Assembly (NCBI GenBank): GCA_003132505.1
Contig: PKXY01000045.1
Coordinates: 30,569 to 94,568, forward strand
Length of the DNA: 64,000 nucleotides
DNA from: Solirubrobacterales bacterium
GTDB lineage: Bacteria; Actinomycetota; Thermoleophilia; Solirubrobacterales; Solirubrobacteraceae
Direction of reading: 5' to 3'
The translations under genes were made by a program, and so were the position numbers. Below, piece after piece: positions 25,001 to 33,218 of this stretch (positions are counted from its first letter, which is position 1; the number at the start of each line of letters is the position of its first letter). The notes below the pieces were generated by a model. That model was not told the DNA's origin, made no database searches, and saw only the letters and a list, made by a program, of their open reading frames with translations.

Positions 25001-25876
25001 CTAGTAACCGAACGGGTGCCGCTTGACGAAGCCGGCGTTGTCAGGACGCAGCGGACGCCAGCGCGGACCCTGGAGCCCCGCCGGGTCGTTGGCCGGGCTG
25101 GTGTCGAGGCGCAGGCCAGCGACGTCGAGATAGGCGTGGCCGGCATTCGTAAGGATCGTCATCCACTGGCCCTGACCGTGGGCGCCCCAGCTCATGAATT
25201 GCCCGGAGTCCAGCGGAGCTTTCAGCATGCCGCCGCCATGCAAGGCATAGGAGACGGTCCCTGAGCAGTCGTAGCCCCAGGACTGGAAGGACTTGTGACC
25301 ACCGCCGTAGACGTAGGGGCGCCCGATGATCCTATCGGCAGCCCAGATCACTTCCTGGACGACGATCGGGGCGTTCTCCGGCGCCGCGGCGAAACCGAGC
25401 CCATTGACCTTGACCTCCTCGGCGGTGCTCCCGGGAACCTCCAGCTGAGGCAGGCCAGTGGAGAGGCTGCTTTCAGCTGCTGCGGTCGTGCCACCAGCGA
25501 CGTCCGTCGAGCTCGTGGCAGCGTCACTCCCCGCGTCGTAGGGCACGAGGCCACCGGCCGTGACCTCAAAGATAGGGCCGCTGTAGACGGCGGTCGCGCT
25601 CTCGTGCTTGCCAAGCACGATCGGCGCAAGATCGGCGAGCGGCGCCGTCGGGTTGATCGAACCGCTACTTCCGGTCGAACCGCTGATTCCGGTCGAACCG
25701 CTGATTCCGGTCGAACCGCTGATTCCGGTCAACCCCGTCGTCCCACCTGTGGCCGTCGATACCGGAGCCACGGCACCGCCGGCGTCCTTGGCCTTGGCCT
25801 TCGCCCCTGCGGTGGCGGCAAAACCTCCGAGCAGGAGGATCGTCGTCGCAATGGCGCAGATGGGGCGTTGCCGCAC
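25001..25876 (-). CDS. Secreted NlpC/P60-like cell-wall hydrolase
   Basis: 291 residues from a GTG with GAGAGG five bases upstream. Signal peptide MRQRPICAIATTILLLGGFAATAGA, a linker with GISGST repeated three times, then a cysteine-peptidase-like domain: PYVYGGGHKSFQSWGYDCSGTVSYAL holds the catalytic Cys in the DCSG context, and TNAGHAYLDVAGLRLD the catalytic His. These fit the NlpC/P60 (C40-like) group that cuts peptidoglycan stems; the spacing is somewhat atypical, so activity is inferred. A c-di-AMP riboswitch precedes it, the usual control of wall hydrolases in Actinobacteria. Confidence 0.82.
   Translation of the reverse strand: MRQRPICAIATTILLLGGFAATAGAKAKAKDAGGAVAPVSTATGGTTGLTGISGSTGISGSTGISGSTGSSGSINPTAPLADLAPIVLGKHESATAVYSGPIFEVTAGGLVPYDAGSDAATSSTDVAGGTTAAAESSLSTGLPQLEVPGSTAEEVKVNGLGFAAAPENAPIVVQEVIWAADRIIGRPYVYGGGHKSFQSWGYDCSGTVSYALHGGGMLKAPLDSGQFMSWGAHGQGQWMTILTNAGHAYLDVAGLRLDTSPANDPAGLQGPRWRPLRPDNAGFVKRHPFGY
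25671..25724. repeat. Three exact 18-bp tandem repeats in the hydrolase linker
   Basis: The unit CCGGTCGAACCGCTGATT occurs three times head to tail, with a degenerate copy before and a partial copy after. It encodes the GISGST linker repeats. Exact identity at the DNA level indicates recent slippage, so copy number may vary between strains. Confidence 0.85.
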
Positions 25877-26230
25877 AGCTACCTCTCTCTAAGGCCTGCG
25901 GAGTTAGCTGACGGGCTAGCGCTGAAAGAGCCGCGCTTCCCACAGCTTTACTGTGGGATTCGCCCCAACCACCTGGTTTCCCCGCTCCTCGGCCATCTCG
26001 CCGAGGATTCGGCATTTCCGCGCCAGCCTACCATGCTGCACGGATCCGTGCAGACAATCGGTTTCGGGCCGTCTCGGCCCCTTTTCAGGCCATCCGCAAG
26101 GCCTCGACGGCGTCGACGACAGGCCTTCGCTCCCAGCTTCCTCTCAGCTTCGTCCAAGGCTAGCCGCAGCTGAGGGCCAGAGAATCGGCCCACCAAGCAA
26201 GCGCCGCGGTACGCGGGATTGGAGCGATCA
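25877..26230. other. 354-bp intergenic region between hydrolase and glycosyltransferase genes
   Basis: Besides the riboswitch on the minus strand it contains a perfect 18-base palindrome CTGCACGGATCCGTGCAG (26036-26053) immediately 5' of the aptamer, and a small stem GGGCCG-TCT-CGGCCC followed by CTTTT on the plus strand (26066-26085) that resembles a terminator but has no plus-strand gene before it. The promoters of the two divergent genes must be here; I cannot assign them. Confidence 0.5.
25890..26035 (-). ncRNA. ydaO/yuaA-type cyclic di-AMP riboswitch
   Basis: On the minus strand the leader of the hydrolase gene has the conserved blocks of this aptamer in order: a CCGAATCCTCGG start with its pairing arm GCCGAGGAGCGGGG, GAAACCAGG, TTGGGGCGAATCC, a variable stem (CCCACAG...CTGTGGG), and the hallmark CCGTCAGCTAACTCCGCAGGC. 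It ends about 15 bases before the GTG start. In Actinobacteria this riboswitch commonly sits before NlpC/P60 or Rpf-type wall hydrolases and turns them off at high c-di-AMP. Boundaries are approximate. Confidence 0.88.
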
Positions 26231-28399
26231 ATGGGCATGACGGAACAGACAGCAGTGGCGCCGTCGGGCACGCACCGGCAGCCACGATGGCGGACCGGCA
26301 GTTGGTCGGGAACACGGGACGACGAGCGCGTCGCGGAGCAGCGCTGGGTCCGACCGGCGCTGATCGCACTGCTCGTGGTGACCGCGGGTGCCTACACGTG
26401 GAACCTCAGCGACTCGGGCTACGCGAACAGCTTCTACGCGGCGGCAGTGCAGGCCGGAACGGAGAGCTGGAAAGCGTTCTTCTTCGGCGCGCTCGACTCT
26501 TCCAGCTTCATCAGCGTTGACAAGCCACCGGCGTCGCTGTGGCTGATGGCACTCTCCGGGCGCATCTTTGGCTTCAGCAGCTGGAGCATGCTGCTGCCCA
26601 ACGCATTGGAGGGCGTAGCCGCCGTCGCCCTGCTCTATGGCGCCGTCAAGCGCTGGTTCGGTGCGCCAGCCGGTCTCCTGGCGGGGGCGATGCTCGCGAT
26701 GACGCCGGCCGCGGCGCTGATGTTCCGCTTCAACAACCCCGACGCGGTACTCGTCGCCCTGCTGGTTGCCTCCGCCTACTGCCTGACGCGGGCGATCGAA
26801 GCTGCGAGCTCGCGCTGGATCATCGCGACGGGCGCGCTGATCGGCTTCGCCTTCCTCGCGAAACTGGGTCAGGCGTTTCTCGTTGTGCCGGCGTTCGCGG
26901 GCGCCTACCTCCTGGCGGCGCCGACCTCGCTGCGCCGACGGCTGGCGCAACTTTGCTACGGCCTTGTCGCGATCGTCGTCGCTGCCGGCTGGTGGGTCGC
27001 GATCGTCGCGCTGCTGCCCGCCGGCTCGCGCCCGTTCATCGACGGCTCGCCTGACAACAACATCTTCAACCTGATCTTCAACTACGACGGGTTCAGCCGA
27101 ATCTTCGGTGGCGGCGGACCTGGGGGCGGTGGTGGCGGGTCGATGTTCAGCGGGCCGACGGGGATCCTGAGGCTGTTCAACGATCTACTCGGTGGACAGG
27201 CTTCCTGGCTGCTCCCGGCGGCGCTGGTCGCTCTCGCGCTTGGTCTGTGGCTACGGCGCCGCGCGCCTCGCGTCGACCGCGCCCGCGCGGCACTGATCAT
27301 CTGGGGCGGTTGGCTGCTCGTGACGGCGGCGATCTTCAGCTTCTCGACCGGCGTGATCCACACCTATTACACGGTCGCGTTGGCGCCCGCGATCGCGGCG
27401 CTCGTCGCGATCGGCACGGCCCTGCTGTGGCAGCAGCGCGACGCGCTGTGGGCGCGAATCGTCGCTGCGACCACGGTGCTCGGGACCGGCGTCTGGGCCT
27501 ACGTGCTGCTCGACCGCACGCCGAGCTGGGAGCCATGGCTGCGGCCGCTCGTGCTCGTGACTGCGATCGTCGGGGCCGGAGGGCTGCTCGCGGCGCCGCT
27601 ACTCGGCCGGTTCGCGCGACGGACGGCGGTTATCGCCACGACGTGCGTGGCGGTCGGCTGCTTCGCCGGCCCGCTCGCCTACGCCGCCCAAACAGTCACG
27701 ACGCCGCACGCCGGTTCGCTTCCGAGCGCCGGCCCGACCGTCAGCGGAACGGCGAGTGGACTTGGCGGTGGTGGTGGAGTCGGCGGTCTCGGCGGCGCCG
27801 GGCGATCGGGTGGCTTTGCCGGTGGCCCTGGGCGGTCGGGCAGCTTGCCCGGCGGCGGGCTTCCGCATGGCGCTGCGTCCGGCTCTGGAGTAGGAGGCTC
27901 GGTGCGCGGCGGACTTCCGCGCGGCTCTGGCCCGCGACGCGGCCTGCCGGGCGCAGCGGCGGCAAGCGGATCAGGCCCCGCCAACAGCCTGTTCGGCTCG
28001 CGCGGACATCAATTCGCCGCAGCCGGCGGTGGCGGCACCGGCGGCGCGGGCAATGTGACGATCAGCCGCGCCCTGGCCGAGTTCCTCGAGCGGGACTCGA
28101 GCCATTACCGCTGGATAGCCGCGACCTCGGGCTCGACCTCGGCGGCTGGGATCGAGCTTGCGACCGGCGGTAAGGCCGTGATGGCGATCGGCGGCTTCAA
28201 CGGCAACGGCGGCGAGTTGACGCTGGCCCAGTTCGAGCGCTACGTCGACAACGGCGAGATCCATTACTACATCGATACGGGCGGCGGCTTCGGCGGCTTC
28301 GGCGGTCGGTCCTCGTCGAGCACGAGCGAGATCTCGACCTGGGTCTCCAGCCACTTCAAGTCGAAGACGATCGACGGCGTGACCGTGTACGTGCTCTAG
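26231..28399 (+). CDS. Integral-membrane glycosyltransferase, GT39/ArnT-like (YkcB-type)
   Basis: 722 residues from ATG 26231, six bases after GGAG. About eleven membrane helices. The first external loop has DSSSFISVDKPPASLWLMALSGRIFG, the signature of ArnT/PMT-like enzymes that take a lipid-linked sugar and move it to an acceptor on the outside. After the membrane part comes a Gly/Ser-rich stretch of about 100 residues and a compact C-terminal domain (DSSHYRWIAATSGSTSAAGIELATGGKAVMAIGGFNG...FERYVDNGEIHYYID), as in YkcB homologues. Acceptor unknown: wall polymer, lipid or protein are all possible. Stands alone. Confidence 0.85.
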   Translation: MGMTEQTAVAPSGTHRQPRWRTGSWSGTRDDERVAEQRWVRPALIALLVVTAGAYTWNLSDSGYANSFYAAAVQAGTESWKAFFFGALDSSSFISVDKPPASLWLMALSGRIFGFSSWSMLLPNALEGVAAVALLYGAVKRWFGAPAGLLAGAMLAMTPAAALMFRFNNPDAVLVALLVASAYCLTRAIEAASSRWIIATGALIGFAFLAKLGQAFLVVPAFAGAYLLAAPTSLRRRLAQLCYGLVAIVVAAGWWVAIVALLPAGSRPFIDGSPDNNIFNLIFNYDGFSRIFGGGGPGGGGGGSMFSGPTGILRLFNDLLGGQASWLLPAALVALALGLWLRRRAPRVDRARAALIIWGGWLLVTAAIFSFSTGVIHTYYTVALAPAIAALVAIGTALLWQQRDALWARIVAATTVLGTGVWAYVLLDRTPSWEPWLRPLVLVTAIVGAGGLLAAPLLGRFARRTAVIATTCVAVGCFAGPLAYAAQTVTTPHAGSLPSAGPTVSGTASGLGGGGGVGGLGGAGRSGGFAGGPGRSGSLPGGGLPHGAASGSGVGGSVRGGLPRGSGPRRGLPGAAAASGSGPANSLFGSRGHQFAAAGGGGTGGAGNVTISRALAEFLERDSSHYRWIAATSGSTSAAGIELATGGKAVMAIGGFNGNGGELTLAQFERYVDNGEIHYYIDTGGGFGGFGGRSSSSTSEISTWVSSHFKSKTIDGVTVYVL

Positions 28400-28414
28400 C
28401 CCTCCCGGCGGCGG

Positions 28415-28442
28415 TGCGGTCCGGCTTTCTCGCCGGACCGCA
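28415..28442. terminator. Bidirectional hairpin terminator
   Basis: TGCGGTCCGGC and GCCGGACCGCA form 11 pairs around TTTCTC, between the glycosyltransferase and the convergent DUF5666 gene. No U tract on either side, but position and strength support termination for both. Confidence 0.6.
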
Positions 28443-28455
28443 TGCCTCCCGCGAG

Positions 28456-29679
28456 CTAGTGCCAGCGGCGACCGCGGCGAGCGTCGCCGCCACCAGCGTG
28501 CTGCCCCGGCCCGACGAAGCGACCCGGATGTGCGCGCTCGTTGCCTCCGATCACGACCTGCGTCGCCGTGACGGTCTCCCCGGAGAGCGTGCCGAACACG
28601 GCCACGTCCTCGCCGGGCTTCACGTTGTCGATCGATACGCCCGTCGCGCCGCGCTCGACGAACGTCGTCGCCGTCGCGGTGGTGTCGACCGTGACCTGAG
28701 TGCGGTCGCCCGTCTCGATGACGAAGTCGCCCCCACTCGGATTCGTTTGGACGGTGCCGGCTGTGGCGAACGTGCCGGTGCTGGGCGGAGCTGCGGCGAG
28801 GATCACGGCGAGGGCTTTGACCGTGCTGGGGCCCGACGGGCTACCGAACACGCCGACGATGTCACCGCTGAGGACGCTCGCAAGGGTCACCTTGCCCGTG
28901 CCACGCTCGAAGTAGAGCGTCGATGAGGTCACCTCAACTGTCTCCGTCCCCCCTCCGCGCGTTTCGATCGTGAAGCTGGTCGCAGTCGATCCGGGGGTGC
29001 CTTGAACGACACCGGCGATCCCCAAGCCGCGGCGGAAGCCACGATGAATCACGACCGCCGACGCGGTGACCGTGGTGCCGGACATAGAGCCGAAGACGGC
29101 GACAAGCTCGCCGCTGGCCACGTCCGTGAGCGAGGCGCCTGGTAGCCAACGCTCGTAATAGGCCGTGGCGGCGCTCACATCGACGGTCTCGCTAACGCCG
29201 CCACGCGTCGTGATCGTGAACGAATTGCCGCTCGGAGTTGCCTGCACGATCCCGACCGTCGCTAGCGTCGCACCTGGCGCGCTGCGCGCCAGCGCGATCA
29301 CGACCTCGGTGGCGGTGACGCTAGCGGCCGATGTCGTCCCGAAAACGGCGACCAGATCGCCCTTCTGCACATCGCTCAGCGACGCGCTCGGCGTGCCGCG
29401 CTCGAGGTAAGTGGTCGAGCCGCCGACGTCGACCGTCTCGCTGGCCCCACCACGCAGCTCGATCGTGAAGCTTGTTGCACCCGCGTCCGGCGTTGCGGTC
29501 ACGACCCCGGCAGCCGCCGGAATGACTGCGCGACCACGCCCATCGCGCTTGACGTTCGCCGAAGCTGACGCCACCGCGATGGTGGCGGCCAGGGCGGCCA
29601 GGGCGGCCGCAGCGAGGACGGCCGAGACTACGCGGCGATGTCGCTTCGGCCCGCGCCGAAGCGCTGTTGGCTGATGCAT
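28456..29679 (-). CDS. Secreted protein with four DUF5666-type repeats
   Basis: 407 residues from ATG 29679, which has AGGAGG six bases upstream; the ORF track start is 15 codons too long. A signal peptide (RRVVSAVLAAAALAALAATIAVASASA) precedes four copies of an about 85-residue beta module, each with a G-V-V/I-x-x-T-P start, SFTIETRGG-x-x-ETV, YERG, SLxxVxxGDLVAVFG and TVTATxVVI. This is the DUF5666 pattern, small OB-like barrels of unknown role on the bacterial surface. C-terminus is His/Gly-rich (GQHAGGGDARRGRRWH). No operon partner. Confidence 0.82.
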   Translation of the reverse strand: MHQPTALRRGPKRHRRVVSAVLAAAALAALAATIAVASASANVKRDGRGRAVIPAAAGVVTATPDAGATSFTIELRGGASETVDVGGSTTYLERGTPSASLSDVQKGDLVAVFGTTSAASVTATEVVIALARSAPGATLATVGIVQATPSGNSFTITTRGGVSETVDVSAATAYYERWLPGASLTDVASGELVAVFGSMSGTTVTASAVVIHRGFRRGLGIAGVVQGTPGSTATSFTIETRGGGTETVEVTSSTLYFERGTGKVTLASVLSGDIVGVFGSPSGPSTVKALAVILAAAPPSTGTFATAGTVQTNPSGGDFVIETGDRTQVTVDTTATATTFVERGATGVSIDNVKPGEDVAVFGTLSGETVTATQVVIGGNERAHPGRFVGPGQHAGGGDARRGRRWH

Positions 29680-29794
29680 GTTCCGCCTCCTGTTGGGTTT
29701 GCTTCCGGGGATTGGCTCCCTCATGCGCAGAACCCGCCCGGCGAGCGAAAGGTGCGGCGTTCCCGAGTAACTGGGCAGATCGCCGCGGTGGACC

Positions 29795-29800
29795 TATACT
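29795..29800 (+). promoter_or_regulatory. -10 element (TATACT) of the small membrane protein gene
   Basis: Five of six consensus bases; ends nine bases before ATG 29810, so the transcript would be nearly leaderless. This promoter is the main support for the short gene that follows. Confidence 0.5.
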
Positions 29801-29809
29801 GCGCCGCCG

Positions 29810-30157
29810 ATGGTCCTCGTCGGGCATTCGCAGCGCCTGGCCGAGCCGCTGACGCGCCGCCAGCGACGCGGGCTGCTCGGCTGCGGCCTTGGCGTCCTGG
29901 TGGCAACGGTCGTGGTCATCGTGGTCCTGGTGACGAACCACAGGGGCATCGCTCCGGTCTCCGGCCACGGGTGCGTCAGCGTCCTGGTCGCCGGCTCGAC
30001 CGGGGGTGCGCTGCTTTACGAATGCGGCACGACGGCTCGCGCGTGGTGCAAGACCGAGTATGCGCGTCACGACCGACTCGCGCTCGCAGTCCAGCCGCAA
30101 TGCCGACGAGCCGGCATCGCCGCGCCAAAGCAGACAACCGTTTCCGGCTCTTCGTAG
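29810..30157 (+). CDS. Small single-pass membrane protein of unknown function
   Basis: 115 residues. A basic N-terminus (EPLTRRQRRG) precedes one strong membrane helix, LLGCGLGVLVATVVVIVVLVT, followed by a small external domain with four cysteines (GHGCVS, LYECGT, AWCKTE, QPQCRR), which could form two disulfides. The consensus TATACT just upstream and the coherent topology argue it is real. No family recognised. The following gene, a secreted CAP-like protein, has its own promoter. Confidence 0.6.
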   Translation: MVLVGHSQRLAEPLTRRQRRGLLGCGLGVLVATVVVIVVLVTNHRGIAPVSGHGCVSVLVAGSTGGALLYECGTTARAWCKTEYARHDRLALAVQPQCRRAGIAAPKQTTVSGSS

Positions 30158-30225
30158 CAAGGCTGCGAGCGCGCTGGGCGCCAGACGGGGCAGGAAAACC
30201 CCCGGGCGTGCCGGAGAGATCCGCC

Positions 30226-30231
30226 TAGCCT
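30226..30231 (+). promoter_or_regulatory. -10 element (TAGCCT) of the CAP-like gene, leaderless spacing
   Basis: TAGCCT, six bases, then GTG 30238: the same box and spacing as both sides of the sixA/ppx promoter. Confidence 0.55.
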
Positions 30232-30237
30232 GGACAG

Positions 30238-31062
30238 GTGGTCAACTGGCGCATCTTCCGCGCAATCAGCTTGAGATCCCTGGCCCTCGCGACGGTCGTC
30301 GCGGCCGGCAGCCTGTGTCTGAGTGCAGCTCCAGCCGGCGCGGCCTCCGTCGCCCGCAGCTTGGCGGCGAACATTCCGATCGGCGCGCTTCCGCAGACCT
30401 GCGACCGGGCGCCAGACGGCGATACCTGCGTCAACGCGGTCGTCGTGGCACTCGACACGGCCCGCGCGGACATCGGCCTCGGACCGTACGTCCTCCCAGC
30501 AGACTTCAACTCGCTCCATGGGACCGAACAGATCCTCGTCCTCTCGAACCTCGATCGCATCGCCTACGGCCTACCGCCGATCACGGGTCTGAGCACCACG
30601 CTTGGGAGCGCAGCGCAGAGCGCGATGTTGAGCGACGTCGACCCTGATCCAACCTCACTCCTCGGCGACCTATCGGTCTACGGCTGGACATCCAACTGGG
30701 CCGGCGAATGGGCCAACGCACCGTATGCCTACTACGAGTGGATGTACGACGACGGCTACGACGGCCCCGAGACCTCGAACATCGACTGCACGTCCGCCGC
30801 CGCGAACGGCTGCTGGGTTCACCGCCGCAACGTCCTTGCCTTCGCGAGCGCCGGGACTCTCTCGCTGGGCGCAGCGGTCGGGACGGACGCGAGTGGCAAC
30901 TCGAGCTACGCGACGACACTGGTATGGACACCGCGCATCAACTGGACGAGCTACAGCTTCACGTGGGCCCAGGCCCAGGCCGAGGGCGCCGGCGCAGCGC
31001 ACAACGGCCGGCTCGCACGCCACCGCCTAGCCAAGCGCCACCAGCATCACACGTCGCATTAG
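30238..31062 (+). CDS. Secreted CAP/SCP-like protein
   Basis: 274 residues with a GTG start fixed by TAGCCT six bases upstream. The signal peptide is SLALATVVAAGSLCLSAAPAGA. The body has features of bacterial CAP (SCP/PR-1) domains: an early helix with LNxxR-like VVALDTARADIGL, and a later NAPYAYYEWMYDDGYDG ... CTSAAANGCWVHRRNVL with the conserved His and Asn of that fold. A His/Ala/Arg-rich tail (RLARHRLAKRHQHHTSH) follows. Function of bacterial CAP proteins is poorly known. Sequence drift is large, so the family call is moderate. Confidence 0.65.
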   Translation: MVNWRIFRAISLRSLALATVVAAGSLCLSAAPAGAASVARSLAANIPIGALPQTCDRAPDGDTCVNAVVVALDTARADIGLGPYVLPADFNSLHGTEQILVLSNLDRIAYGLPPITGLSTTLGSAAQSAMLSDVDPDPTSLLGDLSVYGWTSNWAGEWANAPYAYYEWMYDDGYDGPETSNIDCTSAAANGCWVHRRNVLAFASAGTLSLGAAVGTDASGNSSYATTLVWTPRINWTSYSFTWAQAQAEGAGAAHNGRLARHRLAKRHQHHTSH

Positions 31063-31105
31063 TGCCGCGTCAGCGCCGCCGCAAGGCTAGAGCTATCGTG
31101 GTTCT

Positions 31106-31144
31106 GGCCGTTTCGCCCGCTGGCGCTGCCGCCACGAAACGGCC
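31106..31144. terminator. Hairpin terminator after the CAP-like gene
   Basis: GGCCGTTTCG and CGAAACGGCC pair perfectly, with one more T-A pair outside, around a 19-base loop that can itself fold (CGCTGGCG). It starts 44 bases after the stop. No U tract. The rest of the 246-base gap before the sigma-factor gene shows no further feature. Confidence 0.5.
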
Positions 31145-31308
31145 ACGCTGAGCATCACCCGACGGCGAGACGCAACGCGGCGCTGATCACTCTGCGCGAT
31201 CCCTTCCGGCCCTAGCGCGGCCCGGGCAGCACCCAGAGCGCCGTCAGTGCTCCGCATTCGACCACGGCAGCGATTGATTTCTTGCACCCGCCGGGTCTTA
31301 GCTAGAAG

Positions 31309-32304
31309 ATGACCGGCATGTCAGTGACCGCCAGCAATCGAGATTCCTTCGACGAGTTGATTACGCCGTACCGCTCCGAGCTGCGCGCGCACTGCTACCG
31401 GATGCTTGGCTCGGTCCACGACGCCGACGACGCGCTCCAGGACGCGCTGCTGCGAGCCTGGCGCGGGCTGCCCCGGTTTGAGGGGCGAAGCTCGCTGCGT
31501 TCGTGGCTCTACCAGATCGCAACCAACAGCTGCCTGCGGCTGATCGAGCGCCAGCCGCGGCGGGTGCTCCCGATCGATTACGGCCCGCCCACTGACGCGC
31601 ACGATGAGCCGGCGGCGCCGCTCGTCGAGTCGGTATGGCTGGAGCCGTACCCGGACGAGGCCGTCGCCGAGAGCTCCGCGGTGCCCGAGGCACGCTACGA
31701 GCAGCGCGAGAGCGTCGAGCTTGCCTTCGTGGCAGCGCTTCAGCACCTGCCCGCGCGCCAACGGGCCGTCCTGATCCTTCGCGACGTGCTCGGGTTCTCG
31801 GGCGCCGAGGTGGCCACGACGCTTGACACCTCGCCGGAGGCCGTCTACAGCGCGCTACAGCGCGCGCACAAGACCGTCGATCAGCAGTTGCCCGAGCAGA
31901 GCCAGCAGGCGACATTGCGCTCGCTCGGCGACGCGCGTGTCAAGGAGCTCGTCTCGAACTACGTTGACGCGTGGGAGCGCGGCGACATCGATGCGATCGT
32001 CGCGATGCTCACCGAAGAAGCGACGATCGCGATGCCCCCGGTACCGTCGTGGTACACCGGCATCGCGCAAGTGCGTGTGTTCCTCGCGCGTATACCCTTC
32101 GCCCCGGGATTTCAGCGTCGCGTGCGCGTCGGGCGCGCGAATGGGCAGCTGGCGCTTGGCACCTATAACACGCCGGAGGCCGGCGAGGCACACCATGCGC
32201 TGCAACTGCTGACGCTCACCCCCGAGGGCCGGATCGCGGCGATCACCGCGTTCGTCGGCGTCGAGCTGCAGCCGTTCGGACTGCCGGCCGTAGCGCCGGC
32301 GTAA
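31309..32304 (+). CDS. ECF sigma-70 factor with C-terminal SnoaL-like domain
   Basis: 331 residues. Sigma region 2 is YRSELRAHCYRMLGSVHDADDALQDALLRAWRGLPRFEGRSSLRSWLYQIATNSCLRLI and region 4 is LQHLPARQRAVLILRDVLGFSGAEVATTLDTSPEAVYSALQRAHKTV. The linker WLEPYPDEA is typical of the TIGR02960 (SigX5-like) group. The last 130 residues (LVSNYVDAWERGDIDAIVAMLTEEATIAMPPVPSWYTG...) form a SnoaL/NTF2-like domain, which in such factors replaces an anti-sigma factor as internal regulator. An SDR gene follows 77 bases later and may be a target. Start 31309 or 31318 (both ATG). Confidence 0.9.
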   Translation: MTGMSVTASNRDSFDELITPYRSELRAHCYRMLGSVHDADDALQDALLRAWRGLPRFEGRSSLRSWLYQIATNSCLRLIERQPRRVLPIDYGPPTDAHDEPAAPLVESVWLEPYPDEAVAESSAVPEARYEQRESVELAFVAALQHLPARQRAVLILRDVLGFSGAEVATTLDTSPEAVYSALQRAHKTVDQQLPEQSQQATLRSLGDARVKELVSNYVDAWERGDIDAIVAMLTEEATIAMPPVPSWYTGIAQVRVFLARIPFAPGFQRRVRVGRANGQLALGTYNTPEAGEAHHALQLLTLTPEGRIAAITAFVGVELQPFGLPAVAPA

Positions 32305-32381
32305 ATCTTTTCCGGGTCGCGATGGATTGCGACGGTCCGGCGGATCTCCATTGGAAAGAAGCACATACCAAGGAGATCAAA

Positions 32382-33107
32382 ATGACAATCGAAGGCAAGG
32401 CAGTTCTCGTGACCGGGGCCAATCGCGGCATCGGAGAGGCGCTGGTCGAGGAAGCTTTGAGGCGGGGCGCGAAGCGGGTGTACGCCGGTACCCGTCAGCC
32501 CCTGGCGCACGCGGATAGCCGCGTCACGCCGCTGCTTCTGGACGTGACGAACGCGGCGAACATCGAGGCCGCTGTCGAGGAAGTCGAGTCGCTCGACATC
32601 CTGATCAACAACGCCGGGATCGCGCTGTACGACGACCTCAGCGATCGCGTGGCGCTCGAGCAGAGCCTCGAAGTCAACCTCTACGGCACGCATGGTGTGA
32701 CCCAGGCGTTTCTCCCGCGCCTGACCGAGTCGCGCGGAGCGATCGTCAACAACCTCTCGATGATGGCGCTCGCCCCCTTGCCGTTCACTCCGGCATACGC
32801 GATCTCAAAGGCCGCCGCGTTCAACATGACGCAATCGCTGCGCGCCCTTCTGGCCGGACGGGGCGTGAGCGTTCATGCCGTACTGACCGGGCCAACGGAC
32901 ACCGATATGACGCGAGGCTTCGAGATACCGAAGGCCTCCGCGGAGTCCGTCGCGCAAGCCATCCTCGACGGCGTGGAGAGCGGGGACGAGGACATCTTCC
33001 CCGATCCCGCATCGGCGACGCTGGCCGAGAGTTGGCGCAACGGCGCGGTCAAGGCGTTCGAGCGTCAGAACGCCGCGTTCCTACAGGCGAATCCCGTCGC
33101 GGCATAA
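32382..33107 (+). CDS. Short-chain dehydrogenase/reductase (SDR)
   Basis: 241 residues from ATG 32382, with AAGGAG six bases upstream. Classical SDR: TGANRGIGEAL nucleotide motif, NNAG in ILINNAGIAL, catalytic Ser in VNNLSMMAL and Y-x-x-x-K in AYAISKAAAF. The C-terminal part (GPTDTDMTRGFEIPKASAESVAQAILDGVESGDEDIFPD) is common in short SDRs of unknown substrate. It follows the ECF sigma gene by 77 bases on the same strand. Confidence 0.92.
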   Translation: MTIEGKAVLVTGANRGIGEALVEEALRRGAKRVYAGTRQPLAHADSRVTPLLLDVTNAANIEAAVEEVESLDILINNAGIALYDDLSDRVALEQSLEVNLYGTHGVTQAFLPRLTESRGAIVNNLSMMALAPLPFTPAYAISKAAAFNMTQSLRALLAGRGVSVHAVLTGPTDTDMTRGFEIPKASAESVAQAILDGVESGDEDIFPDPASATLAESWRNGAVKAFERQNAAFLQANPVAA

Positions 33108-33218
33108 GCAGCACCCCGGATGCGGCACAAGTTTCGGGCACGCAGCGCCGACCGCGACACCCGAGCTTGCCGCCGCGTCCTAGGTGTACAACCCCACTTC
33201 AAAAACTGGAGAGAAATC

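Noticed and set aside
26066-26085. GGGCCG-TCT-CGGCCC followed by CTTTT as an intrinsic terminator
   Set aside because: No plus-strand gene lies upstream of it, so there is no transcript to terminate; kept only as a note in the intergenic entry.
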